From contig NC_084601.1 of the NCBI RefSeq assembly GCF_033807715.1, positions 2,117,001 through 2,181,000 of the forward strand: a stretch of DNA of 64,000 nucleotides, read 5' to 3'. A program made the position numbers and the translations under genes. The stretch comes from Cololabis saira. Taxonomy: Eukaryota > Chordata > Actinopteri > Beloniformes > Belonidae. Under the pieces are notes generated by a model that was given only the letters and a program-made list of their open reading frames with translations, did no database searches and was not told the origin of the DNA. This document shows positions 43,720-55,991 of this stretch, piece after piece. How positions within the stretch are numbered: position 1 is the first letter of the stretch; every line of letters starts with the position of its first letter.

Positions 43720-46700
43720 CCATATTCTTCCGTATAAACTTCGTCCCGTAACTAGTCCCACAGCTTTGAGAAAACGCGAAAAGTAAAAACGTAGAAACGT
43801 GCGCCTTAATCGGGAATCGATGGGTATGACTTTTATTAGCGATTGGCGTGCACGTTTTTGCGCAACGTGCACAAACGTGCGCTTTTTGCCCCATCGTGAA
43901 CGCATTGCGTGAACTTTGGGGCCTCACCACTCGCACACCTTTACTCGAAAAATTATGAACCGATTTAGAAAGTTGCAGGCCCTGAATTTAACTATAGTCC
44001 TGTGGATTTTCAGAACGATGGCACGAATAGTTTTTGCACGAAGTGCAAAAACATTTCCAAATTCCCAAACTAATGGGGACCATGTATTTGTATGGGGCAG
44101 CATTTCACACTGTGGGTGGGAGGAGGTTAAAAAAAAAAAAATCACCTTTTTTCTGAGTCACCTATCTTTCTCATACTTGCACGTAGAAACGTCATTCAAA
44201 CTTCAAAACGGAGGAAAACTTCTCTTCTCTCTCTAAACCCCGGACTGTTTTTTCCTAAAATGTACACTTTTCAAGATATGAGCCCTCAAGCGAGGACTGG
44301 AAATCACTTTTTTGTCAAATCTTCAGTGCGGTTCTAATTGATCAGAGTGCGAGAGACTTTCAAAAAATGAACATAATTTGTATTTGTAACTCGAGCTCAC
44401 GGGCAAACCGTAAAAGCTAGAAAGATAATTTTTGGTCAGAATGTAGACATAGATGTTGAGATTCATAAACTGTGACTTTGACAGGCGTGGTGTGCACAAA
44501 ATTTGAACGGGGAGACTAACAGCCATGCCAATTCCTGCCTCTGTCTCCATTGACTCTAATGTTAAAAAAAGTTTTCTTCAAAAAAATCTCATTTTTGTTT
44601 TCGAATTGCCGTTACAAACACATTTTAAGGAATATCTGAATAAAATTAAGATTGTCAGAATCTTCCTGGTTCTGTCTCTCTCACGATGTCTTTGTTTTTC
44701 TGCTAAGAGCTACGGTTTGACCGCAAAGTGGAGTGATTTGAGGTTTGTCACAACCGAAAATCTAGCTGTCATTCCCGCTCCCTCTGTATCAGGTTCTTGT
44801 TGCCCCTAACAACCAGAGCACAGCTGTGCTGATTAGACTGACCCAGACCTGGTCACATGACACAGTCATTACAGACTTCATGTAATATAACCTGGAAAAT
44901 GGAGGAATCTGAACCCTGACCTTTTGACCTTACATGATCCCCAGTCCTGCTGGGAACAGGTTCATTGGATATATATGTATATTATTATTATTATTATACA
45001 TATAAATATTTACTTGTATATTATATATACAAATTAGCCCCGCCCCTTCTTCTGATTGGCTGATACGTTAAAGTCCAATATCTTTTGAATGGTTTGACAT
45101 ACAGAGACATGGGTGGTGTCAAATGACTAAGTATCGAGTCCCTGACCCTCATTGGTGCAAATTAGCCACGCCCCTTCTTCTGATTGGCCGATACGTTATA
45201 GTCCAATATCTTTTGAATGGTTTGACATACAGAGACATGGGTGGTGTCAAATGACTAAGTATCGAGTCCCTGACCCTCATTGGTGCAAATTAGCCACGCC
45301 CCTTCTTCTGATTGGCCGATACGTTATAGTCCAATATCTTTTGAATGGTTTGACATACAGAGACATGGGTGGTGTCAAATGACTAAGTATCGAGTCCCTG
45401 ACCCTCATTGGTGCAAATTAGCCACGCCCCTTCTTCTGATTGGCTGATACGTTAAAGTCCAATATCTTTTGAATGGTTTGACATACAGAGACATGGGTGG
45501 TGTCAAATGACTAAGTATCGAGTCCCTGACCCTCATTGGTGCAAATAAGCCCCGCCCCTTCTTCTGATTGGCTGATACGTTAAAGTCCAATATCTTTTGA
45601 ATGGTTTGACATACAGAGACATGGGTGGTGTCAAATGACTAAGTATGGAGTCCCTGACCCTCATTGGTGCAAATTAGCCACGCCCCTTCTTCTGATTGGC
45701 CGATACGTTATAGTCCAATATCTTTTGAATGGTTTGACATAGAGAGTCATGGGTGGTGTCAAATGACTAAGTATCGAGTCCCTGACCCTCATTGGTGCAA
45801 ATTAGCCACGCCCCTTCTTCTGATTGGCTGATACGTTAAAGTCCAATATCTTTTGAATGGTTTGACATACAGAGACATGGGTGGTGTCAAATGACTAAGT
45901 ATCGAGTCCCTGACCCTCATTGGTGCAAATTAGCCCCGCCCCTTCTTCTGATTGGCTGATACGTTAAAGTCCAATATCTTTTGAATGGTTTGACATACAG
46001 AGACATGGGTGGTGTCAAATGACTAAGTATCGAGTCCCTGACCCTCATTGGTGCAAATTAGCCACGCCCCTTCTTCTGATTGGCTGATACGTTAAAGTCC
46101 AATATCTTTTGAATGGTTTGACATACAGAGACATGGGTGGTGTCAAATGACTAAGTATCGAGTCCCTGACCCTCATTGGTGCAAATTAGCCACGCCCCTT
46201 CTTCTGATTGGCCGATACGTTATAGTCCAATATCTTTTGAATGGTTTGACATACAGAGACATGGGTGGTGTCAAATGACTAAGTATCAAGTCCCTGACCC
46301 TCATTGGTGCAAATTAGCCCCGCCCCTTCTTCTGATTGGCTGATACGTTAAAGTACAATATCTTTTGAATGGTTTGACATACAGAGACATGGGTGGTGTC
46401 AAATGAATAAGTATGGAGTCCCTGACCCTCATTGGTGCAAATTAGCCACGCCCCTTCTTCTGATTGGCCGATACGTTATAGTCCAATATCTTTTGAATGG
46501 TTTGACATACAGAGACATGGGTGGTGTCAAATGACTAAGTATCGAGTCCCTGACCCTCATTGGTGCAAATTAGCCCCGCCCCTTCTTCTGATTTGCCGAT
46601 ACGTTATAGTCCAATATTTTTTGAATGGTTTGACATAGAGAGTCATGGGTGGTGTCAAATGACTAAGTATCGAGTCCTTGACCTTCATGGGTGCATCCCG

Positions 46701-46756
46701 CGATCATCCGGCAGTAGTCCGTGGCACTTCAAAATTTCCCGGGAATTTTGGTCTAG
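43720..46756 (+). mobile_element. A17, short-form A element with expanded array
   Basis: Largest short-form copy (about 3.04 kb), because its array has 13 units. Cassettes GGGGCAGCATTTCACACTG, CTTCAGTGCGG and GTTGCCCCTAACAACC. CTAG at 46753-46756, then a long ATT tract and B1. Confidence 0.75.
45034..46694 (+). repeat. 128-bp tandem array of A17, thirteen units
   Basis: Units start at 45034 and then every 128 bp to 46570. An internal GAGAGTCATGGG unit (normally the last-unit form) occurs at 45674, mid-array. This suggests the array grew by unequal exchange across an array end. Confidence 0.95.
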
Positions 46757-46780
46757 TTATTATTATTATTATTATTCTTA

Positions 46781-48305
46781 TTCCGCACTTTTTTTCGTCC
46801 GTTAATGCGGCCCGAACCGCAACGTGCACCCATGTATGCCATACATCGTTGGATGCGTCTCCATCGTGATTCGATGGGCATTACTTTTCTCCGTAATAGG
46901 GGTTACCGTGGCAACGCTAGTTGCCAAAAAGCAAAAAAAAGGCGAAAATTCCCGCGCTTATTGCTCGGCCGAACTTTATCGTAGACACATCGTTCAAACT
47001 TTGAAACACTCGGCCCGATAGTCTTTAAAGGACCATACAACTACATCATTCTAGTTATTACGGTTTTTGCGATATTTAACTTTCAATTTAAAAAAAATAT
47101 CTCTTTTATTTTGGACGTTTGTTGCTAGGCAACGGTTTATCGTACAGACATCATTACAACATTGACAAACCCGGGACGCTTTGTACTGCAACATATTTTA
47201 GTCTCGTCAAGCTAGCTATTACGGTTTTTGAGATATTCCACGTTGCTCATTTTGACGCTAACGGAATTTTGGACGCTTGTTGCGCGGCCACGCGATATCG
47301 TAGAGACTTTGATTCAACGTTAAAATACTCAGCTTGATGTGGACTACAACATACTGAGGTCTCATGACGCTGTCGTTTACAGCTTTTGAGATATTGAAGC
47401 CAAATTGTCCCATTCTATCCTATGGGGCTTGTTACGATGGCAACAAAAACCAATGCATTTGTATGGGGGACCATGTGAATAAACAATCTGTTAATGCTGC
47501 CCGAACCGGAACGTGCACCCATGCATGGCATACATCGTTGGATGCGTCTCCATCGTGCCTCGATGAGCATTACTTTTCTCAGTCAAAAGTGTTACTGTGA
47601 CAACGCTAGACGCCAAAAAGCAAAAAAAAAGGCGAACATTCAGACGCTTATTGCTCGGTCGAACTTTATCGTAGAGACATCGTTCAAACTTTCAAACACT
47701 CGGCCCGATTGGCACTAACGGACCCTACAAGCTCATTATGCCAATTATTACAATTTTTGCGATATTGACCTTTCATTTTTCTTTTTTATTTCCATTTGAC
47801 TTTGGACGGTTGTTGCTAGGCAACAGATTATCGTAGAGACATCGTACAAATGTCCCCTGACTCGGCACGCTGTGGACTTCAACATACTAAAATCTCATGA
47901 AGCTGGGATTTAAGGAAATTTTATGTCAAAATCCAGGCCAAATGGCCCCATTCATTCGGATGGGGTTTTGTACCATGGTGAAAAAAAAAACCTATCCGTT
48001 AACGTAGCCTGAAACAGAACGTGCACTCATGCATGGCATACATCGTTACATGCGTCTCCATCTTGCCTCGATGGGCATTACTATTCTCAGTCAAAAGCGT
48101 TACCATGGCAACGCTAGATGCCAAAAAGCGCGCCCCATTAATAACTATTGGGAGCACAGGAATGAATGAAATACAAGCGTAAAAACACCTCAAACTGACA
48201 TAGAACCACCCCGAACACAACCACTACAGCCCCAAACCAAAGCAACGAGAGGGGACGAATGGGCGGTAGGGCATGCCCATATCAAAATTTCCAGAAATTT
48301 TCTAG
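46781..48305 (+). mobile_element. B1 element (putative Helitron-like, non-autonomous)
   Basis: Starts TTATT|CCGCACTTTTTTTCGTCCG. The 1.5-kb body is built of about five diverged ~155-bp modules, each with a TTGTTGC/TTATTGC..TATCGTAGAGACATCG core (from about 46950, 47118, 47270, 47645 and 47805). Interspersed are three copies of a ~120-bp block (from 46803, 47492 and 47999) with GTGCACCCATG..GGCATACATCGTT. The 3' end is AAAATTTC-CA-GAAATTTT (48284-48301), CTAG (48302-48305), TTATT. No transposition protein is encoded. The hairpin-CTAG end matches the A family, so one enzyme could serve both; this is inference. Confidence 0.7.
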
Positions 48306-48310
48306 TTATT

Positions 48311-48536
48311 AGTGCCACGGCTGCGCCACGTGGCACGCCTCCTCCATTGAGCTGCGCAAGCTCAATGGAGGAGGAGTGCCTCGTGCGCAGCACGAGGCAC
48401 TCATACTATTGCTCAGGCTTATTAGTGCCACGGCTGCGCCACGTGGCACGCCTCCTCCATTGAGCTGCGCAAGCTCAATGGAGGAGGAGTGCCTCGTGCG
48501 CAGCACGAGGCACTCATACTATTGCTCAGGCTTATT
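48311..48536 (+). repeat. H array, two units
   Basis: Units at 48311 and 48424, both with the CTGCGCAAG loop and CACGCC arm. This is the only H array that follows a B element, showing that H placement depends on the TTATT junction and not on the A family. Confidence 0.9.
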
Positions 48537-49774
48537 TATTATTTATTATATATTCTTCCGTAAAAACTTTGTCCGGCTACTCCTCCTACAGCTTTGAGAA
48601 AACGCGAAAAGTAAAAACGTAGAAACGTGCGCCTTAATCGGGAATCGATGGGTATGACTTTTATTAGCGATTGGCGTGCACGTTTTTGCGCAACGTGCAC
48701 AAACGTGCGCTTTTTGCCCCATCCGGAACGCATTGCGTGAACTTTGGGGCCTCACCACTCGCACACCGTTACTCGAAAAATTATGAACCGATTTAGAAAG
48801 TTGTAGGCCCTGAATTTAACTACAGTCCTGTGGATTTTCAGAACGATGGCACGAATAGTTTTTGCACGAAGTGCAAAAACATTTCCAAATTTCCAAACTA
48901 ATGGGGAGCTCATTTTCCCTATGTATTCCTATGGCGCCATTCAAAGCGGATGGGAAAATGTCGAGAAAAAAGACAAAATTCACCTTTTTTCTGAGTCACG
49001 TATCTTTCTCATACTTGCACGTAGAAACGTCATTCAAACTTCAAAACGGAGGAAAACTTCTCTTCTCTCTCCAAACCCGAAACAGTTTTTTCCTAAAATG
49101 TACACTTTTCAAGATATGAGCCCTCAAGCGAGGACTGGAAATCACTTTTTTTCAAATCTAGAGCACGGGAGTCAGTTTGCTAGAGTGTAGTTACACTGAA
49201 AAAAAAACATGATTTCTTATTTGTAACTCGAGGTCACGGCCAAACCGTAAAAGGTAGACAGATAATTTTTGGTCAGAATATAGACATAGGTGTTGTGATT
49301 TATAAAATGTGACTTTGACAGGCGTGGTGTGCACAAAATTTTAACGGGGGAGCCAACAGACACGCCAGTTCCTGTCTCTCTCTTCATTGACTCCCATGTT
49401 AAATGAAGTTTTCTTAAAAAAAATCTCATTTTTGTTTTCGAATTGCCGTTACTAACACATTTTAAGGAATATCTGTATGAAAATAACATTTAGATAATCT
49501 GGTAGGTTCTCTGTTTCTCAAAATGTTTTCGTTTTTCTGCTAAGAGCTACGGTTTGAGCGCAAAGTGGAGTGATTTCAGGTTTGTCACAACCAAAAATCC
49601 AGCTGAGTCATTCCCGCTCCCTCTGTATCAGGTTCTTGTTGCCCCTAGCAACCAGAGCTCAGCTGTACTGATTAGACTGACCCAGAACTGGTCACATGAC
49701 TCACTCAGTACAGACTTCATAGTATAACCTGGAAAATGGAGAAATCTGAACCCTGAACTTTTAACCTTAGATGA

Positions 49775-49798
49775 ACACACACACACACACACACACAC
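49775..49798 (+). repeat. (AC)12 microsatellite in A18
   Basis: About 24 bases, against 80 in A1 at the same junction. Confidence 0.95.
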
Positions 49799-50106
49799 GA
49801 TAGGTGTTATTATGGGATGTCAGGTGTTTTTTTAGGATGTTAGTGTTATTATGGGATGTCAGGTGTTTTTATAGGATGTTAGTGTTATTATGGGATGACA
49901 GGTGTTTTTATAGGATGTTAGTGTTATTATGGGATGTCAGGTGTTTTTATAGGATGTTAGTGTTATTATGGGATGGCAGGTGTTTTTATAGGATGTTAGT
50001 GTTATTATGGGATGGCAGGTGTTTTTATAGGATGTTAGTGTTATTATGGGATGTTAGTGTTATTATGGGATGGTAGGTGTTTATTATGGGATGGTAGTGT
50101 TATTGG
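49799..50106 (+). repeat. 39-bp minisatellite of A18
   Basis: About seven units in the same variant order as A1 (GTC, GTC, GAC, GTC, GGC, GGC). Confidence 0.95.
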
Positions 50107-51280
50107 TGTTAGCGGTCCCGTTAGCGGTTCTGTTAGCGGTCCTGTTAGCGATCCCGTTAGCGGTCCCGTTAGCGGTCCAGTTAGCGATCCCGTTAGCGGT
50201 CCAGTTAGCGACCCCGTTAGCGGTCCCGTTAGCAATCCCGTTAGCGGTCCCGTTAGCGGTTGTTAGCGATCCCGTTAGCGATCCCGTTAGCGGCTTGGTT
50301 AGCGATCCCGTTAGCGGCTCGGTTAGCGGTCCCGTTAGCGGTTCAGTTAGCGATTCCGTTAGCGATCCCGTTAGCGGTCCCGTTAGCGGTCCCGTTAGCG
50401 GTCCAGTTAGCGATCCCGTTAGCGGTCCAGTTAGCGACCCCGTTAGCGGTCCCGTTAGCGGTTCCGCTAGCGGTTGTTAGCGATCCCGTTAGCGGTCCCG
50501 TTAGCGGTTCAGTTAGCGATTCCGTTAGCGATCCCGTTAGCGGTCCCGTTAGCGGTCCAGTTAGCGATTCCGTTAGCGGTCCAGTTAGCGACCCCGTTAG
50601 CGGTTCCGCTAGCGGTTGTTAGCGATCCCGTTAGCGGTCCCGTTAGCGGTTCTGTTAGCGGTTCTGTTAGCGGTCCTGTTAGCGGTTCCGTTAGCGGTTG
50701 TTAGCGGTCCCGTTAGCGATCCCATTAGCGGCTCGGTTAGCAATCCCGTTAGCGGCTCGGTTAGCGGTCCCGTTAGCGGTTCAGTTAGCGATTCCGTTAG
50801 CGATCCCGTTAGCTGTACCGTTAGCAGTCCAGTTAGCGATCCCGTTAGCGGTCCAGTTAGCGACCCCGTTAGCGGTCCCGTTAGCAATCCCATTAGCGGT
50901 CCCGTTAGCGGTTCCGCTAGCGGTTGTTAGCGATCCCGTTAGCGGTTCTGTTAGCGGTTCTGTTAGCGGTCCCGTTAGCGGTTCTGTTAGCGGTTGTTAG
51001 CGGTCCCGTTAGCGATCCCATTAGCGGCTCGGTTAGCGGTCCCGTTAGCGATCCCGTTAGCGATCCCGTTAGCGATCCCGTTAGCGGTCCCGTTAGCGAT
51101 CCCGTTAGCGGTCCCGTTAGCGGTTCCGTTAGCGGTCCCGTTAGCGGTCCCGTTAGCGGTTCCGTTAGCGGTTGTTAGCGGCTCGGTTAGCGATCCCGTT
51201 AGCGGCTCGGTTAGCGGTCCCGTTAGCGGTCCCGTTAGCGATCCCGTTAGCGATCCCGTTAGCGGTTCAGTTAGCGGTTC
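50107..51280 (+). repeat. 12-bp minisatellite of A18
   Basis: Phase starts at 50260, 50474, 50616, 50698, 50924 and 50994 (spacings 214, 142, 82, 226, 70), nearly the A1 pattern with one unit fewer in the second block. Confidence 0.95.
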
Positions 51281-52650
51281 TATATTTTCTGTAATAACTT
51301 TTGAATGGTTTGACATAGAGAGTCATGGGTGGTGTCATTGGAATCTGTATCGAGTCCTTGACCTTCATGGGTGCAAATAAGCCCCGCGATCATCCGGCAG
51401 TAGTCCGTGGCACTTCAAAATTTCCCGGGAATTTTGTCTAGTTATTTATTTATTCTTCCGTAAAAACTTCGGCGCGTAACTAGTCCCACAGCTTTGAGAA
51501 AACGCGAAAAGTAAAAACGTAGAAACGTGCGCCTTAATCGGGAATCGATGGGTATGACTTTTATTAGCGATTGGCGTGCACGTTTTTGCGCAACGTGCAC
51601 AAACGTGCGCTTTTTGCCCCATCCGGAACGCATTGCGTGAACTTTGGGGCCTCACCACTCGCACACCGTTACTCGAAAAATTCTGAACCGATTTAGAAAG
51701 TTGTAGGCCCTGAATTTAACTACAGTCCTGTGGATTTTCAGAACGATGGCACGAATGGTTTTTGCACGAAGTGCAAAAACATTTCCAAATTTCCAAACTA
51801 ATGGGGAGATTTCCCCATGTATTTGTATGGGCCCATTCAAAGCGGATGGGAGAATGTCGAGAAAAAAAAGACAAAAATCACCTTTTTTCCGAGTCACATA
51901 TCTTTCTCATACTTGCACGTAGAAACGTCATTCAAACTTCAAAACGGAGGAAAACTTCTCCTCTCTCTCCAAACCCCGGACTGTTTTTTCCTAAAATGTA
52001 CACTTTTCAAGATATGAGCCCTCAAGCGAGGACTGGAAATCACTTTTTTTCAAATCTAGAGCACGGGAGTCAGTTTGCTAGAGTGTAGTTACACTGAAAA
52101 AAAAACATGATTTCTTATTTGTAACTCGAGCTTACGGCAAAACCGTAAAAGCTAGAAAGATCATTTTTGGTCAGAATGTAGACATACATGTTGAGATTCT
52201 AATAATGTGACTTTGACAGGCGTGGTGTGCACAAAATTTTAACGGTGGAGCCAACAGACACGCCAATTCCTGTCTGTCTCTTCATTGAGTCCCATGTTAA
52301 ATGAAGTTTTCTTAAAAAAAATCTCATTTTTGTTTTCGAATTGCCGTTACTAACACATTTTAAGGAATATCTGAATAAAATTAAGATTGTCAGAATCTTC
52401 CGGGTTCTGTCTCTCTCACGATGTCTTTGTTTTTCTGATAGGAGCTACAGTTTGATTACAAGGTGAAGTTATTTGAGGCTTGTCAAATCCAAAAAACTAG
52501 CTGAATCATTCCAATACAATATACACTACCATACTTCCGGGTCATGTGACCCAGAACTGGTCACATGACACATCAATGCAGACTTCATAATACTTTACCT
52601 TGGATAATGGAGGAATCTGAACCCTGACCTTACATGATCCCCATTTTATT

Positions 52651-52832
52651 TTTATAGGATGTGAGTGTTATTATGGGATGGCAGGTGTTTTTATAGGATG
52701 TTAGTGTTATTTTGGGATGGCAGGTGTTTTTTTAAGGTTTTTAGCGTTATTATGGGATGGCAGGTGTTTTTATAGGATGTTAGTGTTATTATGGGATGGT
52801 AGGTGTTTATTATGGGATGGTAGTGTTATTGG
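52651..52832 (+). repeat. 39-bp minisatellite of A19
   Basis: About four units with the TTTTTTTAAGGTTTTTAGCG variant of A16. Confidence 0.9.
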
Positions 52833-54229
52833 TGTTAGCGGTCCCGTTAGCGGTTCTGTTAGCGGTCCTGTTAGCGATCCCGTTAGCGGTCCAGTTAGCG
52901 ATCCCGTTAGCGGTCCAGTTAGCGACCCCGTTAGCAATCCCGTTAGCGGTTGTTAGCGATCCCGTTAGCAATCCCGTTAGCGGCTCGGTTAGCGGTCCCG
53001 TTAGCGATCCCGTTAGCGATCCCGTTAGCGGTCCCGTTAGCGGTCCCGTTAGCGGTTCCGTTAGCGATCCTGTTAGCGGTCCCGTTAGCGGTTCCGTTAG
53101 CGGTTGTTAGCGGCTCGGTTAGCGATTCCGTTAGCGGCTCGGTTAGCGGTCCCGTTAGCGATCCCGTTAGCGATCCCGTTAGCGGTTCAGTTAGCGGTTC
53201 TGTTAGCGGTCCTGTTAGCGGTTCCGTTAGCGGTTGTTAGCGGTCCCGTTAGCGACCCCATTAGCGGCTCCGTTAGCAATCCCGTTAGCGGTCCCGTTAG
53301 CGGTCCCGTTAGCGGTCCCGTTAGCGGTCCCGTTAGCGGTCCCGTTAGCGGTTCCGTTAGCGGTCCCGTTAGCGGTCCCGTTAGCGGTCCCGTTAGCGGT
53401 CCCGTTAGCGGTCCCGTTAGCGGTTGTTAGCGGCTCGGTTAGCGATTCCGTTAACGGCTCGGTTAGCGGTCCCGTTAGCGATCCCGTTAGCGATCCCGTT
53501 AGCGATCCCGTTAGCGGTTCAGTTAGCGGTTCTGTTAGCGGTCCTGTTAGCGGTTCCGTTAGCGGTTGTTAGCGGTCCCGTTAGCGACCCCATTAGCGGC
53601 TCCGTTAGCAATCCCGTTAGCGGTCCCGTTAGCGGTCCCGTTAGCGGTCCCGTTAGCGGTCCCGTTAGCGGTCCCGTTAGCGGTTCCGTTAGCGGTCCCG
53701 TTAGCGGTCCCGTTAGCGGTCCCGTTAGCGGTTGTTAGCGGCTCGGTTAGCGATTCCGTTAACGGCTCGGTTAGCGGTCCCGTTAGCGATCCCGTTAGCG
53801 ATCCCGTTAGCGGTTCAGTTAGCGGTTCTGTTAGCGGTACTGTTAGCGGTTTCGTTAGCGGTTGTTAGCGGTCCCGTTAGCGACCCCATTAGCGGCTCCG
53901 TTAGCGATCCCGTTAGCGGTCCCGTTAGCGGTCCCGTTAGCGGTCCCGTTAGCGGTCCCGTTAGTGGTTCCGTTAGCGATCCCATTAGCGGTCCCGTTAG
54001 CGGTCCCGTTAGCGGTCCCGTTAGCGGTTCCGTTAGCGGTTGTTAGCGGCTCGGTTAGCGATTCCGTTAGCGGCTCGGTTAGCGGTCCCGTTAGCGGTCC
54101 CGTTAGCGATCCCTTTAGCGATCCCGTTAGCGGTTCAGTTAGCGATCTCGTTAGAGGTTCCGTTAGCGGTTCTGTTAGCTATCCCGTTAGCGGTCCCGTT
54201 AGCGGTCTTGTTAGCGGTTCTATTAGCCT
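52833..54229 (+). repeat. 12-bp minisatellite of A19, largest array
   Basis: Phase starts at 52950, 53104, 53234, 53424, 53566, 53732, 53862 and 54040 (154, 130, 190, 142, 166, 130, 178). Blocks from 53104 and 53424 begin alike, indicating block duplication of about 310-330 bp relative to A16. Confidence 0.95.
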
Positions 54230-55630
54230 ATTACATATTTTCTGTAATAACTTTTGAATGGTTTGACATAGAGAGTCATGGGTGGTGTCAAATGACTAAG
54301 TATCGAGTCCTTGACCTTCATGGGTGCAAATAAGCCCCGCGATCATCCGGCAGTAGTCCGTGGCACTTCAAAATTTCCCGGGAATTTTGTCTAGTTATTA
54401 TTTATATATTCTTCCGTAAAAACTTTGTCCGGCTACTCCTCCTACAGCTTTGAGAAAACGCGAAAAGTAAAAACGTAGAAACGTGCGCCTTAATCGGGAA
54501 TCGATGGGTATGACTTTTATTAGCGATTGGCGTGCACGTTTTTGCGCAACGTGCACAAACGTGCGCTTTTTGCCCCATCCGGAACGCATTGCGTGAAGTT
54601 TGGGGCCTCACCACTCGCACACCGTTACTCGAAAAATTCTGAACCGATTTAGAAAGTTGTAGGCCCTGAATTTAACTACAGTCCTGTGGATTTTCAGAAC
54701 GATGGCACGAATAGTTTTTGCACGAAGTGCAAAAACATTTCCAAATTTCCAAACTAATGGGGAGATTTTCCCATGTATTTGTATGGGGCAGCATTTCACA
54801 CTTTGGGTGGGAGGAGGTTAAAAAAAAAAAAAAATCACCTTTTTTCTGAGTCACGTATCTTTCTCATACTTGCACGTAGAAACGTCATTCAAACTTCAAA
54901 ACGGAGGAAAACTTCTCTTCTCTCTCCAAACCCGAAACAGTTTTTTCCTAAAATGTACACTTTTCAAGATATGAGCCCTCAAGCGAGGACTGGAAATCAC
55001 TTTTTTTCAAATCTAGAGCACGGGAGTCAGTTTGCTAGAGTGTAGTTACACTGAAAAAAAAACATGATTTCTTATTTGTAACTCGAGGTCACGGCCAAAC
55101 CGTAAAAGGTAGACAGATAATTTTTGGTCAGAATATAGACATAGGTGTTGTGATTTATAAAATGTGACTTTGACAGGCGTGGTGTGCACAAAATTTTAAC
55201 GGGGGAGCCAACAGACACGCCAGTTCCTGTCTCTCTCTTCATTGACTCCCATGTTAAATGAAGTTTTCTTAAAAAAAATCTCATTTTTGTTTTCAAATTG
55301 CCGTTACTAACACATTTTAAGGAATATCTGTATGAAAATAACATTTAGATAATCTGGTAGGTTCTCTGTTTCTCAAAATGTTTTCGTTTTTCTGCTAAGA
55401 GCTACGGTTTGAGCGCAAAGTGGAGTGATTTCAGGTTTGTCACAACCAAAAATCCAGCTGAGTCATTCCCGCTCCCTCTGTATCAGGTTCTTGTTGCCCC
55501 TAGCAACCAGAGCTCAGCTGTTGACTGATTAGACTGACCCAGAACTGGTCACATGACTCACTCAGTACAGACTTCATAGTATAACCTGGAAAATGGAGAA
55601 ATCTGAACCCTGACCTTTTAACCTTAGATG

Positions 55631-55631
<1 letters not shown>

Positions 55632-55701
<70 letters not shown>
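55632..55701 (+). repeat. (AC)35 microsatellite in A20
   Basis: Seventy bases of pure AC at the same junction as in A1. Confidence 0.97.
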
Positions 55702-55703
<2 letters not shown>

Positions 55704-55991
55704 TAGGTGTTATTATGGGATGTCAGGTGTTTTTATAGGATGTTAGTGTTATTATGGGATGTCAGGTGTTTTTATAGGATGTTAGTGTTATTATGGGATG
55801 ACAGGTGTTTTTATAGGATGTTAGTGTTATTATGGGATGTCAGGTGTTTTTATAGGATGTTAGTGTTATTATGGGATGGCAGGTGTTTTTATAGGATGTT
55901 AGTGTTATTATGGGATGGCAGGTGTTTTTATAGGATGTTAGTGTTATTATGGGATGGTAGGTGTTTATTATGGGATGGTAGTGTTATTGGT
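55702..55991 (+). repeat. 39-bp minisatellite of A20
   Basis: About seven units, same order as A1 and A18. It runs in frame into the 12-bp array, giving a spurious 147-residue frame. Confidence 0.95.

Larger units (their letters stand above)
48549..51441 (+). mobile_element. A18, long-form A element
   Basis: Close relative of A1: same CTTTGTCCGGCTACTCC head variant and same cassette set, with corresponding points about 45.3 kb apart. It differs mainly in AC-tract length and in parts of the 12-bp array. CTAG at 51438-51441. Confidence 0.75.
51454..54394 (+). mobile_element. A19, long-form A element without AC tract
   Basis: Relative of A16 (offset about 10.4 kb at corresponding points). Its mid-head cassette is a hybrid (CATGTATTTGTATGGGCCCATTCAAAGCGG, read as CATGTATTTGTATGGG then CCCATTCAAAGCGG), fusing the two common versions at 51815-51845. 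CTAG at 54391-54394. Confidence 0.75.
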
